This document shows positions 1 to 5,286 of a DNA stretch of 6,037 bases, one piece after another. The translations under genes were made by a program, and so were the position numbers. The DNA is from Hyphomicrobiales bacterium. Its GTDB lineage: Bacteria; Pseudomonadota; Alphaproteobacteria; Rhizobiales; Aestuariivirgaceae. Positions within the stretch are counted from its first letter, which is position 1. Each line of letters starts with the position of its first letter. The stretch is taken from positions 1 through 6,037 of the forward strand of contig JAIBJH010000169.1 of NCBI GenBank assembly GCA_020029455.1, written 5' to 3'. The notes under the pieces were generated by a model. The model did not search any database. It was not told the origin of the DNA and saw only the letters and a program-made list of their open reading frames with translations.

Positions 1-2634
1 GGCTTCGTCGAGGTTGCGCAGTGACTCTTCACCGACATTTGGAATGTCGCGGGTAATTTCCTCAGGACCAAGCTTCGTGTCGCGCGCCATCACATCGAAC
101 TCTTCGATGTGGATGGAGGTGAACACGTCATCCTTCACGATGCGCTCGGAAAGCAGGATCGAGTCTTCGAAGTTGTAGCCATTCCACGGCATGAAGGCGA
201 CGAGCACATTCTGCCCCAGCGCCAGATCACCAAGCTCCGTCGACGGACCATCGGCAATGATGTCGCCGGACGAAATCGCATCGCCCACGCGCACCAGCGG
301 ACGCTGGTTGATGCAGGTCGACTGGTTGGAGCGCTGGAACTTGGCCAGCGTATAAATGTCAACGCCGGGCTTTGTCGGATCGGTTTCTTCCGTGGCGCGG
401 ATCACGATGCGCTTGGCGTCCACCTGGTCCACGATGCCGGTGCGGCGAGCCGTGATGGCGGCGCCTGAGTCACGGGCCACAACAGCTTCCATGCCCGTGC
501 CGACAAGCGGCGCGGATGAGCGCACCAGCGGCACAGCCTGGCGCTGCATGTTGGAGCCCATAAGGGCGCGATTGGCGTCGTCATTCTCAAGGAACGGAAT
601 CAGCGCCGCGGCCACCGAAACGATCTGCTTTGGCGAAACGTCAGCATAGTCCACCTTTTCGGAAGGAACCTGCAGCACGTCGCCCTGTTTACGCACCAGC
701 ACCAACTCATCGGCGAACTTGCCATCCTTGGTGAGCGCCACGTTAGCCTGGGCGATGTGATATTTCGCCTCCTCGATGGCCGAGAGGTACTTCACCTCGT
801 TGGTCACCTTGCCGCCCGTCACCTTGCGGTAAGGCGTTTCGATGAAGCCGTACTTGTTGACGCGCGCATAAGTGGCGAGCGAGTTGATGAGACCGATGTT
901 CGGGCCTTCCGGCGTTTCAATGGGGCAAATGCGGCCGTAGTGCGTGGTGTGCACGTCACGCACCTCGAAGCCGGCGCGCTCGCGCGTAAGACCACCCGGT
1001 CCAAGGGCCGAGAGGCGGCGCTTGTGGGTGATTTCCGAGAGCGGGTTTGTCTGGTCCATGAACTGCGAGAGCTGCGAGGAACCGAAGAACTCTCGCACTG
1101 CGGCAGCCGCAGGCTTTGCGTTGATCAGGTCATGCGGCATCACCGTATCGACATCGACCGACGACAGACGTTCTTTGATGGCGCGCTCCATGCGCACAAG
1201 GCCGAGGCGATACTGGTTCTCCATGAGCTCGCCCACAGAGCGAACACGGCGGTTGCCCAGATGGTCGATATCGTCCACATCGCCCTTGGAGTCGCGAAGG
1301 TCATGCAAAACCTTGATGACTTCCAGGATGTCTTCCTTGCGCAGCACGCGGATCGCATCCGACACGTCCTGCTCAAGGCGCATGTTCATCTTGACGCGGC
1401 CCACCGCAGAAAGGTCATAGCGCTCCTGATCGAAGAACAGGCCGTTCCACAGCGCTTCCGCGCCTTCGCGCGTCGGCGGCTCGCCAGGGCGCATGACGCG
1501 GTAGATTTCAACCAGCGACTGCTCGTAGCTCTCAACCTTGTCGGCCTTCAGCGTATTGCGGATATAGCCGCCCGTGTTGATGTGATCGATATCGAGAATG
1601 TTGAGCGAGTTGTAGCCAATATCCTTGAGTGAGGCCAAAAGCTTCTCATTGATCTCATCGCCCGCTTCCGCGTGGATTTCACCCGTCTTCGGGTTCACCA
1701 ACTCGTCCGCGAGATACTGACCGTAGAGATCCTCGTCGCGCACCAGAAGTTCCTTGGTGCCGTCGTCGGCGATCTTGCGCGCAAGGCGTGGCGTGATCTT
1801 CTTGCCGGCCTCGACGACAACCTTGCCGGTCTTGGCATCGACCAGATCAACAGTAGGTTTGATGCCTTTGAAACGATCGGGATTGAACGGTGCCCTCCAG
1901 CCTTCCTTGGTGTGGGTATGCGGCACGGACTTGTAAAAGGTGTGGAGGATTTCCTCGCCCTGCATGCCCAGCGCATAGAGAAGCGTCGTCACCGGCAACT
2001 TGCGGCGGCGATCGATACGCGCATGAATGATGTCCTTGGCGTCGAACTCGAAGTCGAGCCACGAGCCGCGATAGGGAATGACGCGGGCGGCAAAGAGAAT
2101 CTTGCCGGACGAATGGCTCTTGCCCTTGTCGTTGTCGAAGAACACGCCGGGAGAGCGATGCATCTGCGAGACGATCACGCGCTCGGTGCCGTTGACGACG
2201 AAGGTGCCGTTCTTGGTCATGAGCGGAATGTCGCCCATGTACACATCCTGCTCCTTGATGTCCTTGACGGACTTCGCCTGCGTGTCGGGATCGATTTCGA
2301 ACACGATGAGGCGCAGCGTCACCTTCAGCGGCGCCGCAAAGGTCATGCCGCGCTGCTGGCATTCATCCACGTCGAACTTCGGCGCCTCGAATTCATAGCG
2401 CACAAATTCGAGCACGGCCTGGCCGGCGAAATCCGAAATCGGAAACACCGACTTGAAGACGGATTGCAACCCCTCGGTTAGCCTTCCGCCCTCCGGTTCC
2501 TTCATTTGCAGGAACTGGTCATAGGATTCGCGCTGCACCTCGATGAGGTTCGGCATTTCGGCAACTTCAATGCCTTTGCCAAAAACCTTGCGGATGCGCT
2601 TGCGGCTAGCAACGGTGGTGCGGGTATCGGCCAT
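1..2634 (-). CDS. rpoB: DNA-directed RNA polymerase subunit beta (3' end outside window)
   Basis: This is the beta subunit of RNA polymerase, which forms one half of the active-site cleft and the rifampicin pocket. The frame is open from the ATG at 2634 to the window edge, giving 878 codons; alphaproteobacterial RpoB usually has about 1,370 to 1,380. It begins MADTRTTVASRKRIRKVFGK. Residues of about 250-345 match the proteobacterial beta insertion seen in E. coli (beta-i4), followed by LVEIYRVMRPGEPPTREGAE. The rifampicin region starts FFGSSQLSQFMDQ at residue 516, with D527, H537 and S542 at the places of E. coli D516, H526 and S531. The acidic pair E823-D824 in NGYNFEDSIL matches E. coli E813-D814, close to the active site. 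The start is supported by AGGGA 7 nt upstream. It is the last gene visible in the operon, 216 nt after rplL; rpoC would be expected next, outside the window. Confidence 0.98.
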   Translation of the reverse strand, partial: MADTRTTVASRKRIRKVFGKGIEVAEMPNLIEVQRESYDQFLQMKEPEGGRLTEGLQSVFKSVFPISDFAGQAVLEFVRYEFEAPKFDVDECQQRGMTFAAPLKVTLRLIVFEIDPDTQAKSVKDIKEQDVYMGDIPLMTKNGTFVVNGTERVIVSQMHRSPGVFFDNDKGKSHSSGKILFAARVIPYRGSWLDFEFDAKDIIHARIDRRRKLPVTTLLYALGMQGEEILHTFYKSVPHTHTKEGWRAPFNPDRFKGIKPTVDLVDAKTGKVVVEAGKKITPRLARKIADDGTKELLVRDEDLYGQYLADELVNPKTGEIHAEAGDEINEKLLASLKDIGYNSLNILDIDHINTGGYIRNTLKADKVESYEQSLVEIYRVMRPGEPPTREGAEALWNGLFFDQERYDLSAVGRVKMNMRLEQDVSDAIRVLRKEDILEVIKVLHDLRDSKGDVDDIDHLGNRRVRSVGELMENQYRLGLVRMERAIKERLSSVDVDTVMPHDLINAKPAAAAVREFFGSSQLSQFMDQTNPLSEITHKRRLSALGPGGLTRERAGFEVRDVHTTHYGRICPIETPEGPNIGLINSLATYARVNKYGFIETPYRKVTGGKVTNEVKYLSAIEEAKYHIAQANVALTKDGKFADELVLVRKQGDVLQVPSEKVDYADVSPKQIVSVAAALIPFLENDDANRALMGSNMQRQAVPLVRSSAPLVGTGMEAVVARDSGAAITARRTGIVDQVDAKRIVIRATEETDPTKPGVDIYTLAKFQRSNQSTCINQRPLVRVGDAISSGDIIADGPSTELGDLALGQNVLVAFMPWNGYNFEDSILLSERIVKDDVFTSIHIEEFDVMARDTKLGPEEITRDIPNVGEESLRNLDEA

Positions 2635-2641
2635 CTTGTTT

Positions 2642-2646
2642 TCCCT
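2642..2646 (-). promoter_or_regulatory. Ribosome-binding site of rpoB
   Basis: AGGGA on the minus strand, 7 nt before the ATG at 2634. It supports this start for rpoB. A second, stronger AGGAG lies further upstream at 2671-2675, but at a distance that does not serve this ATG. Confidence 0.75.
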
Positions 2647-2662
2647 GTCACAAATTTCAAAT

Positions 2663-2684
2663 GTGCGACTCTCCTGAGACGCAC
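2663..2684 (-). repeat. Small hairpin upstream of rpoB
   Basis: GUGCG pairs with CGCAC; after a U-U mismatch, CUC pairs with GAG, leaving the loop AGGA. The loop and stem contain AGGAG, a perfect ribosome-binding motif, about 36 nt before the rpoB start. No function can be assigned. Confidence 0.5.
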
Positions 2685-2730
2685 TGAACGGCTTGTTCGA
2701 AATCCCGTTTCCGGACCCTCAAACAAACCG

Positions 2731-2803
2731 TTGCAAACCTTTCCCTTCCCTTTCGTCACCCCGGCGAAGGCCAGAATGACGGGGTGAGAGTGTTCCCTCA
2801 CCC
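2731..2803 (-). repeat. Two-hairpin palindromic repeat-like element (copy A)
   Basis: Minus-strand hairpin one (2782-2803) pairs GGGUGAGGG with CUCUCACCC, with one G-U pair and an AACA loop. Hairpin two (2754-2781) pairs CGUCAUUCUGGC with GCCGGGGUGACG (four G-U pairs) around CUUC. A purine run and GGTTTGCAA (2731-2739) follow. The CGTCAnnC-nGGC...GCCnGnnTGACG core resembles widespread alphaproteobacterial intergenic palindromes, whose spurious translations contain strings such as VILAFAGVT, visible here in one frame. Copy number in the genome is unknown. Confidence 0.65.
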
Positions 2804-2813
2804 GGTCGGGGCG

Positions 2814-2843
2814 TGGCAGGAAGAGATTTCTCCCTTCCTGCCA
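2814..2843 (-). repeat. 13-bp GAAA-loop hairpin just after rplL
   Basis: Arms UGGCAGGAAGGGA and UCUCUUCCUGCCA pair along their whole length with a single G-U pair, closed by GAAA. It begins 7 nt after the rplL stop. The next bases are CGCCCCGACC, so this is not a classical intrinsic terminator. It could protect the rplJL 3' end or be an RNase III or attenuation site. Confidence 0.85.
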
Positions 2844-2850
2844 ACGTTAG

Positions 2851-3222
2851 TTACTTCAGCTCGACCTTGGCGCCTGCCGCCTCGAGCTTCTTCTTCATGT
2901 CTTCGGCGTCCTTCTTGTTGACGCCTTCCTTCACGGCCTTCGGAGCACCCTCGACCAGGTCCTTGGCTTCCTTGAGCCCAAGGCCCGTGATGGCGCGGAC
3001 TTCCTTGATCACTTCGATCTTCTTGTCGCCAGCGGCGGTCAGCATCACCGTGAACTCGGTCTTCTCTTCAACGGCGGCGGCAGCCGGGCCGGCAGCGGCA
3101 GCGGCAGCTACCGGAGCGGCGGCGGAAACGCCCCACTTTTCTTCCAGCATCTTCGAAAGTTCGGCGGCTTCGAGAACCGTCAGCTTCGAAAGGTCTTCTA
3201 CATATTTGGCAAGATCAGCCAT
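2851..3222 (-). CDS. rplL: 50S ribosomal protein L7/L12
   Basis: This is the multicopy stalk protein that recruits and activates translational GTPases (EF-Tu, EF-G, IF2, RF3). The 123 residues match the family's usual length. Residues 1-32 form the N-terminal dimerisation and L10-binding helices. Residues of about 33-52 are an Ala/Gly/Pro-rich hinge, encoded by GCN runs near 3068-3130. Residues of about 53-123 are the globular C-terminal domain, with the factor-binding stretch GLGLKEAKDLVEGAPK at 80-95. It starts at ATG 3222 and ends TAA at 2851-2853. The upstream ribosome-binding signal is weak (GUGAG 8 nt away) in an A-rich, apparently unstructured run. It lies 60 nt after rplJ, its binding partner, and is followed at once by a strong hairpin. 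It is expected at several copies per ribosome, so it needs higher output than its neighbours. Confidence 0.98.
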   Translation of the reverse strand: MADLAKYVEDLSKLTVLEAAELSKMLEEKWGVSAAAPVAAAAAAGPAAAAVEEKTEFTVMLTAAGDKKIEVIKEVRAITGLGLKEAKDLVEGAPKAVKEGVNKKDAEDMKKKLEAAGAKVELK

Positions 3223-3282
3223 TTTGGTTTCTCACTTTTTCAGTCGGTTGTTTCGGTTTCAGTTCAACAATGGTCTTCGCGC

Positions 3283-3792
3283 TTAGCTCTTGGTGGCATA
3301 GGCATTGAACACGCGGGCCAATTGGCCTGCGGGCGCGGCCAGAACGCCAGCGATCTTTGTCGCCGGAGCCTGGATGAGCCCGATGAGCTTGCCCCTCAGC
3401 TGGTCGAGCGAGGGAAGCTCCGCGAGTGCCTTGACGCCTGAAGCATCGAGCGTGGTCTTGCCGAGCGCGCCACCCAGCACAACGAACTTCTCGTTGGCCT
3501 TGGCGAAATCGGCAGCCACTTTCGGTGCCGCGACAGGATCCGCACCGTAGGCCACCATGGTGGGGCCCTTGAACAGCTTGGAAATGCCTTCGGCGTCAGT
3601 GCCTGCAAGAGCACGCATAGCGAGACGGTTCTTGACGACCTTCACGGTCGCCCCCGCCTTGGCCATCTTGCCACGCAGGTCATTGACCTGATTGACAGTG
3701 AGGCCATTGTTGTGGGCCACTACGATTGCGCCCGCAGTCTTCACCGCGGTGCTGAACGTCGTGACGAGCTCAACTTTTTCAGCTCTTTCCAC
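3283..3792 (-). CDS. rplJ: 50S ribosomal protein L10, GTG start
   Basis: L10 anchors L7/L12 dimers to 23S rRNA at the stalk base and, as the L10-L12 complex, represses its own mRNA in well-studied bacteria. The 169 residues fit the family (about 165-175). The N-terminal globular part (about 1-135) carries the usual VVAHNNGLTVNQVNDLR and VKVVKNRLAMRAL segments, the latter rich in basic residues expected near rRNA. The C-terminal helix (about 136-169, including QAPATKIAGVLAAPAGQLAR) is where L12 dimers bind. The start is GTG at 3792: the product begins MERAEK as in other alphaproteobacterial L10 proteins, no nearby in-frame ATG fits better, and GGAG lies 7 nt upstream. Stop is TAA at 3283-3285. 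A 297-nt structured leader separates it from rplA. Confidence 0.98.
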   Translation of the reverse strand: MERAEKVELVTTFSTAVKTAGAIVVAHNNGLTVNQVNDLRGKMAKAGATVKVVKNRLAMRALAGTDAEGISKLFKGPTMVAYGADPVAAPKVAADFAKANEKFVVLGGALGKTTLDASGVKALAELPSLDQLRGKLIGLIQAPATKIAGVLAAPAGQLARVFNAYATKS

Positions 3793-3797
3793 TTGTG

Positions 3798-3804
3798 CTC
3801 TCCG
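3798..3804 (-). promoter_or_regulatory. Ribosome-binding site fixing the GTG start of rplJ
   Basis: CGGAGAG on the minus strand, with GGAG ending 7 nt before the GTG at 3792. This signal, together with the conserved MERAEK start of the product, decides in favour of the GTG codon. Confidence 0.8.
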
Positions 3805-3841
3805 TTGTGGTGATCAGGTTTCCCCTTTCACCGGTTGACCT

Positions 3842-3865
3842 GCCGCATTGCTTTCGCAACACGGC
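3842..3865 (-). repeat. 10-bp hairpin with GAAA tetraloop in the rplJ leader
   Basis: Arms GCCGUGUUGC and GCAAUGCGGC pair over ten positions (two G-U pairs) around GAAA. It lies 50 nt upstream of the rplJ start codon. The following bases, AGGUCAACC, give no U tract, so it is not an intrinsic terminator. Confidence 0.75.
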
Positions 3866-3922
3866 GCTCACTTAAGCCTGCCGCCCGCCAGTACGCCGCG
3901 GGATCGCTGAGGTCACAACCGA

Positions 3923-3947
3923 CTGGTCCAGTCTCACGACGGTCCAG
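3923..3947 (-). repeat. GUGA-loop hairpin inside the rplJ leader
   Basis: CUGG pairs with CCAG; after an A-A mismatch, CCGUC pairs with GAC-U-GG (one bulged U), closed by a GUGA tetraloop. It lies inside the long-range stem formed by 3971-3978 and 3874-3881. Competing pairings exist here, for example GACUGG with CCAGUC at 3921-3933. Confidence 0.55.
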
Positions 3948-3988
3948 AACTGTTTTGACTCCCATCTCATGCAGGCTTTCTTGATTAA

Positions 3989-4006
3989 GCAGGTGTCGCC
4001 ACCCGC
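3989..4006 (-). repeat. GCGA-loop hairpin in the rplJ leader
   Basis: GCGGGUG pairs with CACCUGC over seven positions (one G-U) around a GCGA tetraloop. It is followed by UUAAUCAAG and then the 5' arm of the long-range stem. Confidence 0.65.
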
Positions 4007-4057
4007 GCCGGCAATCTCGGACAGGGCGCCGAAGCATCTCTGCCTCGGCATCCGACC

Positions 4058-4075
4058 CGGCACCCGAAAGCGCCG
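4058..4075 (-). repeat. Hairpin 15 nt after the rplA stop
   Basis: CGGCGC pairs with GUGCCG (one G-U) around UUUCGG. No U run follows (next bases GGUCGGAUG). It may mark the 3' end of a processed rplK-rplA message; a terminator is not supported. Confidence 0.45.
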
Positions 4076-4090
4076 AACCGGAATTCTTCG

Positions 4091-4789
4091 CTATGCCGCG
4101 CCCAGCGCCGCGGGATCGAGCTTGAGGCCCGGTCCCATGGAGGACGACAGCGAAATCTTCTTCACATAGGTGCCCTTGGCGCCTGCTGGCTTTGCCTTGT
4201 TCACCGCATCGATGAAGGCGCGGACGTTCTCGGCAATCTGGGCTTCCGAGAAGGAAGCCTTGCCGACGCCGGCTTGCACGATGCCCGCCTTTTCAACGCG
4301 GAACTCGACTGCACCACCCTTCGCGGCCTTCACCGCAGCGGTCACATCCATCGTCACGGTGCCGACCTTGGGGTTCGGCATCATGTTGCGCGGACCAAGC
4401 ACCTTGCCGAGACGGCCCACGAGACCCATCATGTCGGGTGTCGCGATGCAGCGATCAAAGTCGATCGTGCCCTTGTTGACGATCTCGAAGAGATCTTCAG
4501 CACCGACAACATCTGCACCGGCCTTCTTGGCTTCTTCCGCCTTCGGGCCTTTGGCGAACACGCCGACGCGAACCTTGCGGCCCGAGCCGTTCGGCAGGTT
4601 GCACACGCCGCGCACCATCTGGTCCGCATGGCGAGGGTCAACGCCAAGGTTCATCGACACTTCGATCGTCTCGTCGAACTTGGCGAGGGCTTTCGCCTTG
4701 ACCATCTTCACCGCTTCATCGAGGCCATAGGCCTTGGAAGGATCGAGGCCTTCCGTGATTTTCTTCACACGCTTTGCAATCTTGGCCAT
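4091..4789 (-). CDS. rplA: 50S ribosomal protein L1
   Basis: L1 binds the mobile L1 stalk of 23S rRNA, which helps move deacylated tRNA out of the E site; it also represses the rplK-rplA message in other bacteria. The 232 residues match the family (E. coli 234). The two-domain pattern is visible: domain I is built from about residues 1-67 and 160-232, and domain II from about 68-159. The family signature LGPRNMMPNPKVGTVT is at 131-146. The C-terminal RNA-contact loop reads SSSMGPG, with Ser217 where the commonly seen residue is Thr, next to Met218. The ATG at 4789 is only 3 nt after the rplK stop, so translational coupling is likely; the upstream GGGGA inside the rplK end is a modest ribosome-binding signal. 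Stop is TAG at 4091-4093. Confidence 0.98.
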   Translation of the reverse strand: MAKIAKRVKKITEGLDPSKAYGLDEAVKMVKAKALAKFDETIEVSMNLGVDPRHADQMVRGVCNLPNGSGRKVRVGVFAKGPKAEEAKKAGADVVGAEDLFEIVNKGTIDFDRCIATPDMMGLVGRLGKVLGPRNMMPNPKVGTVTMDVTAAVKAAKGGAVEFRVEKAGIVQAGVGKASFSEAQIAENVRAFIDAVNKAKPAGAKGTYVKKISLSSSMGPGLKLDPAALGAA

Positions 4790-4792
4790 GGC

Positions 4793-5224
4793 TTAGTTCC
4801 CCGTCACTTCGAGGCCCATCGACCGGGCCGAGCCTGCAATCTCGCGCGCTGCCGCATCGATCTCGCGGGCATTCATGCCCTGGATCTTCTGCTTGGCGAT
4901 CTCGCGGCACTGCTCCATCGTTACCTTGCCGACAATGTTCTTGCCCGGCTCCTTGGAGCCGGCATTGATCTTTGCTGCCTTCTTCAGGAAGAAGGAAGCG
5001 GGCGGCGCCTTCATCTCAAAGGTGAAGGACTTGTCCTGGTAGGCAGTGATCACCACTGGAACGGGCGAACCCGGCTCCATCTTCTGCGTCTGGGCGTTGA
5101 ACGCCTTGCAGAATTCCATGATGTTCAAACCGCGCTGACCGAGCGCGGGTCCGATCGGCGGCGAAGGATTCGCCTGTCCGGCCGGCACTTGCAGCTTGAT
5201 GAAGCCGACAACTTTCTTGGCCAT
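4793..5224 (-). CDS. rplK: 50S ribosomal protein L11
   Basis: L11 sits at the GTPase-associated centre on 23S rRNA, takes part in factor binding, and is needed for RelA activation in the stringent response. It has 143 residues, the usual length. The N-terminal domain (about 1-70) has the proline-rich PSPPIGPALGQ at 20-30, the site involved in thiostrepton and micrococcin binding. The C-terminal rRNA-binding domain (about 76-143) ends GSARSMGLEVTGN. Lys3 or Lys4 and Lys40 are at the positions PrmA trimethylates in E. coli. The ATG at 5224 has AGAGGG 5 nt upstream. It is followed after 3 nt by rplA. The leader just upstream carries an L1-binding-like hairpin, consistent with repression of both genes by L1. 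Confidence 0.98.
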   Translation of the reverse strand: MAKKVVGFIKLQVPAGQANPSPPIGPALGQRGLNIMEFCKAFNAQTQKMEPGSPVPVVITAYQDKSFTFEMKAPPASFFLKKAAKINAGSKEPGKNIVGKVTMEQCREIAKQKIQGMNAREIDAAAREIAGSARSMGLEVTGN

Positions 5225-5229
5225 GTTTT

Positions 5230-5235
5230 CCCTCT
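5230..5235 (-). promoter_or_regulatory. Ribosome-binding site of rplK
   Basis: AGAGGG on the minus strand, 5 nt before the ATG at 5224. It lies about 10 nt downstream of the L1-site-like hairpin, so protein bound there could hinder ribosome loading. Confidence 0.75.
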
Positions 5236-5245
5236 TTCAAGGTTA

Positions 5246-5268
5246 GTGGTGCGGCTCTCGCCTCCCAC
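5246..5268 (-). promoter_or_regulatory. Probable ribosomal protein L1 autoregulatory site in the rplK leader
   Basis: On the minus strand, GUGG and CCAC form an outer 4-bp stem, and GGC and GCC form an inner 3-bp stem closed by a GAGA tetraloop. An uneven internal loop (GA on one side, GCA on the other) lies between them. Two short helices around an uneven internal loop are the known L1 target shape, and GUGGGAGGC followed by GCCG also occurs in the L1-binding region of 23S rRNA. It ends 21 nt before the rplK start, the right place for L1 to repress rplK-rplA. The role is inferred from shape, sequence and position. Confidence 0.72.
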
Positions 5269-5286
5269 GGGTTGCTTTCTCATTTT

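Larger units (their letters stand above)
2635..2850 (-). promoter_or_regulatory. rplL-rpoB intergenic region with three successive hairpins
   Basis: In transcript order it contains a 13-bp hairpin (2814-2843), a 9-bp hairpin (2782-2803), a 12-bp repeat-like hairpin (2754-2781), a purine-rich run AAAGGGAAGGGAAAGG, and a smaller hairpin (2663-2684) before the rpoB ribosome-binding site. In E. coli the same gap holds a partial terminator and an RNase III site that lower rpoBC output relative to rplJL. None of the hairpins here has a U tract, so processing or partial attenuation is an inference from position and structure. Confidence 0.55.
3793..4090 (-). promoter_or_regulatory. Structured rplJ leader, probable L10 autoregulatory region
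   Basis: The gap between rplA and rplJ is long and highly foldable on the minus strand. In transcript order it holds a hairpin after rplA (4058-4075), a 7-bp hairpin with a GCGA loop (3989-4006), an 8-bp long-range stem (3971-3978 with 3874-3881) enclosing a GUGA-loop hairpin (3923-3947) and a CCCGC/GCGGG hairpin (3884-3902), then a 10-bp GAAA-loop hairpin (3842-3865) and a smaller hairpin ending just before the ribosome-binding site (3809-3832). In E. coli and many other bacteria the L10-L12 complex binds a leader at this place and represses rplJ-rplL. I cannot identify the L10 contact site itself, so the assignment rests on position and structure. Confidence 0.6.

Noticed and set aside
757..2481. 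Long plus-strand open frames of 291 and 269 codons (757-1632 and 1672-2481)
   Set aside because: They lie antisense to rpoB, whose minus-strand reading is unmistakable. Long antisense frames are a usual by-product of GC-rich codon use, and their translations show no recognisable family.
2502..2801. Minus-strand frame of 99 codons upstream of and overlapping rpoB
   Set aside because: Its start lies in the palindromic element (typical repeat-derived string VILAFAGVT) and the rest is out of frame with rpoB.
2754..2843. Intrinsic transcription terminator after rplL
   Set aside because: The stems are strong but none is followed by a U-rich tract on the minus strand, and rpoB follows in the same direction.
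3930..3940. CGUCGUGAGAC-like string shared with a 23S rRNA segment (domain V/VI area)
   Set aside because: The match is about 11 nt, is not in the known L10 or L11 binding region of 23S rRNA, and is explained by a local GUGA-loop hairpin; chance is likely.
3828..4037. Minus-strand frame of 69 codons inside the rplA-rplJ gap
   Set aside because: It overlaps every hairpin of the leader, has mixed codon use and no recognised family; the region is better explained as structured RNA. Ribosome profiling would settle it.
3793..4090. Internal promoter for rplJ
   Set aside because: E. coli has one here, but I found no convincing -35/-10 pair; TTGACC-like strings occur only on the wrong strand or without a partner.
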